The position numbers and the translations under genes are program-made. The notes beneath the pieces are model-generated. The model made no database searches and was not told where the DNA came from. It saw nothing but the letters and a program-made list of their open reading frames with translations. DNA of 44,214 nt, from contig CADADN010000029.1 of assembly GCA_902786665.1 (NCBI GenBank), forward strand, positions 1-44,214, in the 5' to 3' direction. This document shows positions 1 through 6,140 of this stretch, piece after piece; position 1 is the stretch's first letter, and each line of letters starts with the position of its first letter. This stretch comes from an uncultured Prevotellaceae bacterium. GTDB lineage: Bacteria; Bacteroidota; Bacteroidia; Bacteroidales; Bacteroidaceae.

Positions 1-75
1 GTGTCAAAGAAAAAGTCCGTCACCCCCAAACGTGGCCGCCCGGCCAAGCCCAAAACGGTGACGCAGGAATTTTAG
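1..75 (+). CDS. C-terminal end of a cut-off protein with a basic AT-hook-like tail
   Basis: An open frame enters from the left edge and stops with TAG at 73-75. The 24 visible residues are very basic and contain KRGRPAKPK. The GRP core flanked by Lys/Arg is the classical AT-hook pattern for minor-groove DNA binding. The GTG at position 1 could be a start codon, but a 24-residue protein is unlikely, so I read this as the tail of a gene lying mostly outside the window. The parent protein cannot be identified from this piece. Confidence 0.45.
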   Translation: MSKKKSVTPKRGRPAKPKTVTQEF

Positions 76-119
76 GTACAAATTACTGAAAAACTCAGAG
101 TAGTTTTGAAATAAAATAC

Positions 120-128
120 TATTTTTGC
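120..128 (+). promoter_or_regulatory. Bacteroidetes -7 box for the HipB-like gene
   Basis: TATTTTTGC fits the Bacteroidetes -7 consensus TAnnTTTG and lies about 22 nt before the ATG at 151. A TTTG at 105-108 is only 11 nt upstream, too close for a standard -33 box, so only the -7 element is supported. Confidence 0.5.
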
Positions 129-150
129 ATTCGAAACAATATAATTTTAT

Positions 151-351
151 ATGGAAAGGACCAAATTATCGGCGGTGGTAAAGGCCTTGCGCAAAGAATA
201 TGGCCTAACGCAAGAAGACCTTGCCTTGAAATCTGGAGTGGGATTGTGTTTCGTACGCAACTTGGAACAAGGAAAACAATCGTTAAGGATGGACAAGGTA
301 AACCAACTACTCGACCTGTTCAACTACGAACTTACTGCAACCAAGAAATGA
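151..351 (+). CDS. HipB/Xre-type helix-turn-helix regulator (orphan antitoxin)
   Basis: A 66-residue single-domain DNA-binding protein. Residues ~5-58 form an Xre/Cro helix-turn-helix: GLTQEDLALKSGVG is the recognition segment and FVRNLEQGKQSLR the following helix. This is the pattern of HipB/Y4mF-type antitoxins, which repress their own operon and neutralise a HipA kinase. The ATG at 151 follows a -7 box at the usual distance. Immediately downstream only the C-terminal stub of hipA remains, in another frame. The toxin is therefore gone while the antitoxin-like regulator is open and looks intact. It may persist as a stand-alone regulator or as an antitoxin against HipA encoded elsewhere; nothing here separates these options. 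Confidence 0.8.
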   Translation: MERTKLSAVVKALRKEYGLTQEDLALKSGVGLCFVRNLEQGKQSLRMDKVNQLLDLFNYELTATKK

Positions 352-361
352 CACTGCAGCG

Positions 362-658
362 AATGCAAAGCTTTCTCCAGCCTATGATCTCCTCAATGTT
401 GCCATTGTCAATCCCAAGGATATAGAAGAACTGGCCCTTACACTTTCCGGTCGGAAGACGAAACTGCACAGGATTGACTTCCTGAATGCCGCAAAGACTA
501 TGGGACTGGAAGAAAATGTGGTGCAGCATCTCATTAAGGGACTCCATAAGACTCTTCCCAAGTGGCAGGCGCTCATACACAACTCATTCCTAAGCGACAA
601 CTTGCAGGAAAAGTACGAAGTGCTCATCCTCTCCAGATTGTCACGATTGGAGAAATGA
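362..658 (+). pseudogene. hipA remnant (C-terminal stub of HipA-like Ser/Thr kinase toxin)
   Basis: An open frame without its own start, from about 362 to the TGA at 656-658, encodes a peptide beginning LSPAYDLLNV and continuing IEELALTLSGRKTKL. This matches the C-terminal part of HipA kinases, where the PAYDLL segment follows the catalytic core. The rest (~90 residues) is alpha-helical and ends SRLSRLEK. The N-terminal domain, the ATP-binding loop and the catalytic Asp-containing motifs, normally ~300 residues upstream, are missing. The stub begins right after the stop of the HipB-like gene, which implies one large deletion joined antitoxin end to kinase end. The frame itself has no internal stops, so the deletion may be fairly recent. 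Confidence 0.75.
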
Positions 659-673
659 CTCATTTAGAATGTA

Positions 674-769
674 AGGTCGCCCCGTTCAAAATAAAAAAAT
701 CTGATTGAAAATCACACAAATCATGCAAGATTTTCTTAAAGATTTTGTAAGATTTTGAGCGCAGCGACC
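674..769. repeat. ~97-bp element with inverted ends, copy 1
   Basis: It begins GGTCGCCCCGTTCAAAAT and ends GATTTTGAGCGCAGCGACC, an imperfect inverted terminal repeat. The interior contains AAGATTTTCTTAAAGATT, shared with the copies at 1114-1210 and 11052-11148. It has no room for a protein. Confidence 0.75.
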
Positions 770-834
770 ACCAACATGACAATCCTGGCGTTTGAGAACG
801 AACACTAATTTACCGAATCCACACGAATCAAAAA

Positions 835-970
835 GAACTACGGAGAAATCTGAATATTAAGGGACTACGGAATATTCTGAGAAATCTGAGTTATAAGGGA
901 CTACGGAATAATCTGAGAATTCTGAGTTATAAGGAACTACGGAATATACTGAGAAATCTGAGAAATCTGA
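835..970. repeat. 36-bp tandem array inside repeat locus A
   Basis: GAACTACGG/GGACTACGG recurs at 835, 862, 898 and 934. The last three starts are exactly 36 bp apart and the first unit is shortened to 27 bp. Units carry CTGAGAAATCTGAGTTATAA with point changes. Because 36 is a multiple of three, the minus strand shows a fake 12-residue protein repeat (SVVPYNSDFSEY-like). The matching place in locus B (about 11345-11380) has a single unit, so copy number varies. Confidence 0.8.
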
Positions 971-1113
971 ATCGTTCTGGTATGATTTTTTTCCCCTTTT
1001 TTTCAGGCTGCCCTCGCAGCCTTTTTCCAAGCGTAAGCGTTTCATGTTCCTTTTTCCCAAGCAACGCGTTTTTTTATTTCATCGTATCAGAAGTGAGTAT
1101 CCTTGTTAAGTGA

Positions 1114-1210
1114 GGTCGCTACGCTCAAAATCGAAAAAAAACTGATTAAAAATCACACAAATCATGCAAGATTTTCTTAAAGATTTTGTAAGATTTTGAG
1201 CGCAGCGACC
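1114..1210. repeat. ~97-bp element with inverted ends, copy 2
   Basis: It starts GGTCGCTACGCTCAAAATC and ends GATTTTGAGCGCAGCGACC, a near-perfect 19-bp inverted terminal repeat with one mismatch at the variable middle base. The interior AT-rich arms include AAATCACACAAATCATGCAA. This is one of the best-preserved copies in the window. Confidence 0.8.
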
Positions 1211-1381
1211 ATTCCCCCGAAGCAGAAAAAGGATTTGTAGGATTTGAATCAATTTGTAAGATTTCTCGCGAAGTGACTGAAAAAGATTAGAAGCCATTCC
1301 CCCAATAGTCAAAGTTACTCTTTTTCATATGAGAAGTGGGCATTCTTGTTGAGTAAGGTCGCTACGCTCAAACCTATAACT

Positions 1382-1996
1382 TTATTCCCGCTTGAAAAGC
1401 CTCTTGCACCATAACCATACCGCAGGGATTGTCGACCCGATCAAAGCCTGCGCCATATCCTTTTGGGCATCCCACATATCGCCCTGCTGTCCGTTATAGT
1501 TTTCAGCATCCTCGGGCGCCATGAATATCGTGAGCAGCCATTCAAACAACTCATATATCATGCTGCCCGTCTGGACGACCAACCAGGAGAACAAGATGGC
1601 CAGCAAGTCACCCAATTTCAACCACTTCCGGCAGAGGAACATCAGATAAGGGAATAGCAAAAAGCCGAACATGAAATGCACGAATCTGTCGTAATAGTTC
1701 CGTGTGTCGGCGAAGAAATCCGCACCCACGATCCCCGTGGAAACGAACCATTCCTTATATGGAACGTTCGAATAGATATACCTCGCGCCGATAATATGCA
1801 ATATCGTGAACAGTGCCAATCCCAAGAAAGCAGAATAAGGCATCCGGTCTTTTTTCAGGTCATATACGATGGGTATCATCAACAGCAGCGTTCCCGCATG
1901 CTGCAACATCTGGTCGTGCGGATATATGGGATTGATAAAAGTGATGGCCAGCACCACGATGATAATCACACATGTAATGAGTTTCGCTCTGTTCAT
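1382..1996 (-). CDS. YjdF-like inner-membrane protein (DUF2238 family)
   Basis: A 204-residue hydrophobic protein with about five to six predicted membrane segments (residues ~5-20, 30-45, 55-75, 105-125, 130-150, 178-195). The family signature is present: YDRFVHFMFGFL in the middle, YELFEW, then QQGDMWDAQKDMAQALIGS near the C terminus. This is the DUF2238/YjdF motif with conserved His, Glu and Asp facing the membrane core. Its biochemical role is unknown. A promoter lies at 2037-2070 on the minus strand. The stop abuts repeat locus A, so any terminator would have to be in the repeat. Confidence 0.85.
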   Translation of the reverse strand: MNRAKLITCVIIIVVLAITFINPIYPHDQMLQHAGTLLLMIPIVYDLKKDRMPYSAFLGLALFTILHIIGARYIYSNVPYKEWFVSTGIVGADFFADTRNYYDRFVHFMFGFLLFPYLMFLCRKWLKLGDLLAILFSWLVVQTGSMIYELFEWLLTIFMAPEDAENYNGQQGDMWDAQKDMAQALIGSTIPAVWLWCKRLFKRE

Positions 1997-2036
1997 TTCA
2001 TTTACACCGATTAATCCGTTTTTGTCCTACGAAGAT

Positions 2037-2070
2037 GCAAAATTACGTTTTTTTTGTCTATCCGGCCAAA
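2037..2070 (-). promoter_or_regulatory. Promoter of the DUF2238 gene
   Basis: Read on the minus strand: TTTG (2070-2067), 21 nt, then TAATTTTGC (2045-2037), about 40 nt before the ATG at 1996. Both boxes match the Bacteroidetes -33/-7 pattern. Confidence 0.65.
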
Positions 2071-2140
2071 ATGACAAATGCCGTTTTGGTTTCTCTTGCA
2101 AAAAAACTATCGAATGGCCATTCAATATTAAAAAAATGTA

Positions 2141-2149
2141 TAATTTTGC
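2141..2149 (+). promoter_or_regulatory. -7 box for the 2191-2601 lipoprotein
   Basis: TAATTTTGC fits TAnnTTTG and is about 42 nt upstream of the ATG at 2191. I see no clear TTTG at -33. Confidence 0.5.
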
Positions 2150-2190
2150 ACGACTAATTATCAACACTTAACTTACATTTTTTGACAGTT

Positions 2191-2601
2191 ATGAAACACA
2201 TCAATTTAGTGAAAAAAGGCTCTTGCCTTATTCTCTCAACATTGTTGTTGAGTTCATGCGCAACAATTTTTTCCGGTACCAGCCCCTCCATCCACATCGA
2301 TGGCAATTCGCCTGAGCCTGTAACCATCACCACCAGTTATCAGACATACGAAAATGTGAATCTCCCGCAAGTGGTGAAAGTGAAACGTAAGAAACTTGAC
2401 GGACAACGCATCCAGATCACCTCCCCGAACTACGACTACAAGGACATCGTTCTCAAGAAGACCATCAACGGATGGACATTTGGCAACATCCTTTTAGGAG
2501 GTCTTATCGGATGGGCTGTCGACCTCGGCACAAACGCTGTCAGTAAGCCCGAACAAGATACTTTCTTTGTTAATCCTACCCCAAAGGGAAAGTCCAACTA
2601 A
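2191..2601 (+). CDS. Small lipoprotein of unknown function
   Basis: 136 residues. The N terminus is a lipoprotein signal: KK, a hydrophobic run, then the lipobox LLSSCATIF with the acylated Cys at about residue 23. The mature part contains VTITTSYQTYENVNLPQ, a short beta-rich domain, and a glycine-rich hydrophobic stretch FGNILLGGLIGWAVD with TNAVSKP after it. This resembles small Bacteroidales outer-membrane lipoproteins with a C-terminal glycine-zipper-like membrane segment. I chose ATG 2191 over the TTG at 2182 because the signal peptide then starts normally. The gene is monocistronic, with a -7 box before it and a hairpin terminator after it. Confidence 0.75.
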   Translation: MKHINLVKKGSCLILSTLLLSSCATIFSGTSPSIHIDGNSPEPVTITTSYQTYENVNLPQVVKVKRKKLDGQRIQITSPNYDYKDIVLKKTINGWTFGNILLGGLIGWAVDLGTNAVSKPEQDTFFVNPTPKGKSN

Positions 2602-2646
2602 AGACTTGAGAATATACTAATATAATCATACTACGATTATGCTACG

Positions 2647-2685
2647 AAAGGCGGAAACCCTGATCAATTCAAGGTCTCCGCCTTT
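2647..2685 (+). terminator. Hairpin terminator after the small lipoprotein gene
   Basis: AAAGGCGGAAACC (2647-2659) pairs with GGTCTCCGCCTTT (2673-2685) with one mismatch. A T/C-rich tail follows. Confidence 0.75.
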
Positions 2686-2944
2686 TCTCTTTCTCTATTG
2701 TTCCGCCATTTTCCCTACAGCCTGCAAAATCAGGGCCAGATTGTTCAAATAGAAGCCACCGTCAGTCGTTCAGTCTCACCTTTCTCCGTTTAGGCGTTAT
2801 CACGACAGGCTCACCCAAAGACCTGATTTTCTCACGGGCAACTGCACGGGTATACGAAAATGACACGGTAATGGTGAAAATGCCGCTTATTTTTGTGCCA
2901 TTTCATCCATTTATGCCATTTTTATAGCATCAACATCCACCACC
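2686..2944. other. Intergenic stretch with a possible minus-strand gene relic
   Basis: 259 bp without a start-bearing gene. On the minus strand an open frame of about 45 codons without ATG runs from about 2900 to 2771 and reads ...SYTRAVAREKI... then ...PKRRKVRLND and a stop. It has coding-like composition but no recognisable family, so it may be a decayed gene end. On the plus strand, GCCATTTCATCC and ATGCCATTTTTATAG form a weak repeat just before the DUF6291 gene. Confidence 0.3.
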
Positions 2945-3778
2945 ATGAAAAGACAGCAAAAATACCCCAACGCAGAAAACCAGAGTTTCATCATCCACGA
3001 GAGCACCATCCGGATGTCCTCACTCCTCAGCGACGAGGAACTCGGACGGCTTATCCGTCAGTTCTATCTCTATGCCGGACAGGGCGAGGTGCCCGACGAG
3101 GAACCCAACCTTGCCGTAGCCATCATCTTTAATGAATGGCGGCTGCAATTCGAGTACGACAAGCAGCAATACACTTCTGCCTGCCAAAAACGGAGCGAGG
3201 CAGGGCGCAAGGGCTTGGCCAAACGATGGCAGAAGAGCGGTGCCCCTGCCGACGATCTCTGCACCGACAATGATAACGACAACGCGCTGGCAGAGGAAGG
3301 CAACCAAGCCCCATCCGCTACTGCCGAGAATAACACCACCCCTCTTGCTGTTGCCGAGGATCACGCCGCTCCTCTTGCTGTTTCTGAGAATCACTCTGCC
3401 CTTGTTGCTGTTGCCGAGGATAACACTGCTACTTCTGTTATAGCAAACGATAGCAATGCTATGCAGTCGATAGCAAAAATAGCAGATAATGATAATGATA
3501 TTGATTATGATATAAATAAAAAAGAAATTTCTCCTAACGGAGAAACAAAGAAAAAAGTTTCTTTGGTCTCCTCCCCCACCCTCGAAAAGAGGAAAAGGGA
3601 CTTCTACGAGAGCATAGTGCCCTTTGCCGACCTTTACGACCGTGAGATGCTCAACGACTTCTACGAGTATTGGACCGAACTCGACAAGCGACGACGGCAC
3701 ATGCGCTTCGAGATGCAGAAGACATGGGAGACCGGCAAGCGCCTCTCCACCTGGTCGCGCAAGCAATACCGCAGTTAG
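2945..3778 (+). CDS. DUF6291 domain protein (phage/ICE replication-module partner)
   Basis: 277 residues. Residues ~12-95 match the DUF6291 pattern: SFIIHEST, then LLSDEELGRLIRQFYLYAGQGE, then EYDKQQYTSACQKRSEAGRKG. These proteins are typical of Bacteroidetes prophages and integrative elements and sit just before a DnaB-type helicase, as here (next gene 39 nt downstream). This layout resembles replisome-organiser plus helicase-loader modules. Residues ~110-180 form a low-complexity linker of ~10-residue repeats, followed by Asn/Asp-rich IADNDNDIDYDIN. The C-terminal ~70 residues (FYESIVPFADLYDREMLNDF onward) form a charged helical domain with several Trp. A role in replication initiation is inferred only from family and neighbour. 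Confidence 0.75.
   Translation: MKRQQKYPNAENQSFIIHESTIRMSSLLSDEELGRLIRQFYLYAGQGEVPDEEPNLAVAIIFNEWRLQFEYDKQQYTSACQKRSEAGRKGLAKRWQKSGAPADDLCTDNDNDNALAEEGNQAPSATAENNTTPLAVAEDHAAPLAVSENHSALVAVAEDNTATSVIANDSNAMQSIAKIADNDNDIDYDINKKEISPNGETKKKVSLVSSPTLEKRKRDFYESIVPFADLYDREMLNDFYEYWTELDKRRRHMRFEMQKTWETGKRLSTWSRKQYRS
3330..3479 (+). repeat. 30-bp in-frame repeats in the DUF6291 gene linker
   Basis: TTGCTG recurs at 3345, 3375 and 3405, exactly 30 bp apart. The encoded 10-residue units are NNTTPLAVAE, DHAAPLAVSE, NHSALVAVAE and DNTATSVIAN, then degenerate units. A flexible, fast-changing linker is the likely outcome. Confidence 0.75.
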
Positions 3779-3817
3779 TCACCGTTTGTTCTTCACCATG
3801 CCCATCAACCATATCCC

Positions 3818-5191
3818 ATGACCATACAACCACTCATCAACGACCCTGTCTGTGAGGAGGCCGTCATCAACATTCTCCTTTCCAACGAGAACCTCTACGA
3901 CGACACCTCGGAAATCCTGACAGCGAAAATGTTCCACAACCCCAAGTATGCCCTCATCTACAATGCCATCACACAGATCACCTCGAAGGGCGAAAGTCCC
4001 AACCTCATCGCCGTGGGACAATGGCTGGCTGAGAACGAGCCCCGGTCGGGTGTCAATGAGATGACGCTCTTGGAAATCCTCTCTACCTACCATACCGATA
4101 TCCATCTCAAGCAACACTGTCTGCGGCTCCGAGAACTCTGGCAGCGGCGGATGTTGTGGCAGATAGGACAGAAACTCATCAGTGCCGGAACGGGGGAGGC
4201 ATACCCGCTCAACGATGCCATACACGACGCCGTGGAGGGAATCAGTGGCATTGGCACCTCCGACGAGTCGCATGTGATGCCAGCCTCTAAGGTGATGGAA
4301 GAACTTCAGGGCATCGTCGATGACAATATCTCCGGCAAACGTCCGAAAGGCATCCCCACGGGATTCAGCCTGCTCGACGCGAAGGGTGGTCTGCAGCGCA
4401 GCGACCTTGTTGTTATCGCCGCAGAGTTCTCGCAGGGCAAGACCTCGCTCGCCATCGACCTCTGCGTGAAGGCGGCTTTCCGTGGACATCCCTGCGCCTT
4501 CTACTCCACCGAGATGACCAGCAGCCAACTGATGTCGCGCATGGTGGCCGGTCAGAGCGGCGTCTCCTCACGAGTCATCATGCAGGAGGCACTCACCGAC
4601 AGTCAGCTCAGGGCTTTCAGACTGGGTGCCGACCTTACCCGCGACCTGCCCATCTATTTCGACGACACCGCCACCATCAGCATCGAGCGCATCATCGTAA
4701 GCATCCGCCGGATGGTGCTCAAGCAGCATGTGCAGCTGGTCTTCATCGACTACCTGCAGGTGCTGCAGACCAATGAGGGCGTGGGCCGGCAGACCGAGGA
4801 GCAGTTTTTTGGCACGGTGGCTCGGAAGTTGAAAAACCTGGCCAAGGAACTCAACATCTGCATCGTGTTGCTCTCACAACTCAGTCGCGACAAGGCCACC
4901 ACCGAACCCACCCTCTCGAGGTTGCGTGGCATCGGTCAGATAGCCGAGGCCGCCGACATGGTGCTCCTCATCTACCGTCCCGAAATGTATGGCAAGGGCT
5001 ATTCTGGCGAGTTCCACAAGGTGCGCCCCGAGGGCACCGCCCTCATCCGTCTGGCCAAAGGCCGCAACGTGGGCACTGGCGAGTTCATATGCGGCTACAG
5101 TTCGCTCACCACCCATTTCTTCGAACTCTCCCGAATCCCCACTACCGACGACCCCGCCTCAACTCCTGTTGATGACGACCGCCCTTTTTGA
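3818..5191 (+). CDS. DnaB-like replicative helicase (accessory copy)
   Basis: 457 residues with DnaB architecture: an N-terminal helical domain (~5-100, beginning DPVCEEAVINILL), a linker, then a RecA-like ATPase from about 180 (PTGFSLLDAKGGLQRSDLV). The Walker A is unusual, AAEFSQGKTSLA instead of the common ARPGMGKTA form, but the GKT/S core is intact. Walker B is VQLVFIDYLQ, and RKLKNLAKEL...VLLSQLSR follows as in DnaB. The C terminus ends in an acidic tail (DDPASTPVDDDRPF). Paired with DUF6291 it looks like the replication module of a prophage or integrative element rather than the chromosomal dnaB. No integrase, portal or relaxase gene is in the window, so the host element is probably a remnant. 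Confidence 0.85.
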   Translation: MTIQPLINDPVCEEAVINILLSNENLYDDTSEILTAKMFHNPKYALIYNAITQITSKGESPNLIAVGQWLAENEPRSGVNEMTLLEILSTYHTDIHLKQHCLRLRELWQRRMLWQIGQKLISAGTGEAYPLNDAIHDAVEGISGIGTSDESHVMPASKVMEELQGIVDDNISGKRPKGIPTGFSLLDAKGGLQRSDLVVIAAEFSQGKTSLAIDLCVKAAFRGHPCAFYSTEMTSSQLMSRMVAGQSGVSSRVIMQEALTDSQLRAFRLGADLTRDLPIYFDDTATISIERIIVSIRRMVLKQHVQLVFIDYLQVLQTNEGVGRQTEEQFFGTVARKLKNLAKELNICIVLLSQLSRDKATTEPTLSRLRGIGQIAEAADMVLLIYRPEMYGKGYSGEFHKVRPEGTALIRLAKGRNVGTGEFICGYSSLTTHFFELSRIPTTDDPASTPVDDDRPF

Positions 5192-5339
5192 GCGGTTCGT
5201 GATCATCGGGGGACTCAATTACTTGTTTATGGCCGTTTCAATTTAAGTCCGATACAAATTTACTCACATCTGAAGCTGATGGACAAGGTGTATGACGGAA
5301 AAACGAATCAAAAACTCCGTCTCTTGATTCATTTAAGGC

Positions 5340-5573
5340 TTGTTTGACCAGAAACACAAATTGATGCTTGGCAAGATGCAGGAACATATCCGTGAGGTCA
5401 ATGGAATGTTTGCTGAAGAACGCAGGAGAGTTCAGAAACGATACAGGGAATTTGATGACTGTTATCTGGGACATTATGCCCAGTGGTTCTTCTGGTTCTT
5501 CTTCGTCTTGGGCTTCTTTCTGTTCACTACAGTCATCGTCATGATGGTTGGCAAATGGCTCAACTGGTTTTAA
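5340..5573 (+). CDS. Small membrane protein, possibly truncated mobilisation-type protein
   Basis: An open frame of 77 codons from TTG 5340, or 69 from ATG 5364. The first half is a charged helix (EHIREVNGMFAEERRRVQKR). The second half is one aromatic-rich membrane segment (YAQWFFWFFFVLGFFLFTTV). A stop lies just upstream in frame, and in another frame 5275-5338 there is coding-like sequence (DKVYDGKTNQKLRLLIHL). The gene may therefore be the 3' part of a longer frameshifted gene. A charged coiled stretch plus a terminal membrane segment is seen in Bacteroidales mobilisation accessory proteins, but I cannot assign it. Confidence 0.45.
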   Translation: MFDQKHKLMLGKMQEHIREVNGMFAEERRRVQKRYREFDDCYLGHYAQWFFWFFFVLGFFLFTTVIVMMVGKWLNWF

Positions 5574-5622
5574 TCATCTTATGTTCCCAAAATGGATTGT
5601 GGGGCTCATCTTGGGAATAATT

Positions 5623-5664
5623 AACCCACTAACAATCGGCATTGATGCTGAAAATCAGTGGGTT
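5623..5664. terminator. Weak hairpin between converging genes
   Basis: AACCCACT (5623-5630) pairs with AGTGGGTT (5657-5664) around a 26-nt loop and is followed by TATTTGTTT. It sits between the end of the small membrane protein gene and the end of the methyltransferase remnant. Confidence 0.4.
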
Positions 5665-5706
5665 TATTTGTTTCGTTGTCAATCTTGAAAAGATGTTGAA
5701 TTCAAA

Positions 5707-6140
5707 TTATAACCATGGTACATTATAATCATTGTCTATCTCGTCCGCTACAAAGAAGTTGTTAGGAGGCAATATGATTTTTGCTTTTGCTAATCTTTCA
5801 AGATAGTCGCTACGAACTGCAATATTCTCTATTTCTTCCCTTCTGGCTTTACTCATTGACAGGAACTCATCTTCTATTTCTAACCCAAGGTATTTTCTAC
5901 CAAGCAAGTTGGCTGCAATACCAGTTGTCGCACTTCCATTAAAGGGGTCAAGAATCCACGCCCCAGGCTTAGTACTGGCTTGAATCAATCTTGCCAAAAC
6001 TCCCAGTGGTTTTTGTGTCGGATGCTTGCCACATGACTTCTCCCAACGACCAATAGCTGGCAATTGCCACACATCTGTCATTTGTTTTCACCATTGAGTT
6101 GCTTCATCAAATCGTAGTTATAGGAATGAGCATCATCCTA
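5707..6140 (-). pseudogene. Truncated, frameshifted DNA methyltransferase (N4/N6 type)
   Basis: The main open part (5707-6081) encodes 124 residues typical of the C-terminal half of a beta-type N4-cytosine/N6-adenine methyltransferase. It has GKHPTQKPLGVLARLI followed by the SAM-binding motif LDPFNGSATTGIAANLLGR. Just upstream, in a frame shifted by one base, lies HSYNYDLMKQLNGENK, which is the segment that precedes (Q)MTDVWQLPAI in this family. A one-base indel near 6078 therefore splits the gene. Further upstream the frame ends at a stop next to the neighbouring gene. The catalytic (D/N)PP(Y/F/W) motif and target-recognition region are absent. The enzyme cannot methylate as encoded. Confidence 0.8.

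Larger units (their letters stand above)
664..1378. repeat. Composite intergenic repeat, locus A (reads on minus strand)
   Basis: About 700 bp without a convincing gene, holding the same modules in the same order as 10959-11612 but inverted. Read from 1378 down to 664 they are: an end with GGTCGCT/AGCGACC motifs and ACTCAACAAG; a ~97-bp inverted-repeat element (1114-1210); a segment with ACGCGTTGCTTGG and the hairpin GGCTGC-4nt-GCAGCC (about 1000-1080); a 36-bp tandem array (835-970); a unique-looking segment with TTAGTGTTCGTT and CAAACGCCAGG (785-815); and a second ~97-bp element (674-769). The frames inside it (for example 857-1060) are by-products of the repeats. Confidence 0.85.

Noticed and set aside
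835-970. 36-bp periodic repeats as a CRISPR array
   Set aside because: The repeats are contiguous with no unique spacers, and no cas genes are present.
857-1060. Minus-strand 67-codon frame with 12-residue repeats
   Set aside because: It is the translation of the 36-bp non-coding tandem array and an adjoining repeat module. No ribosome-binding context and no copy of the repeat elsewhere as protein.
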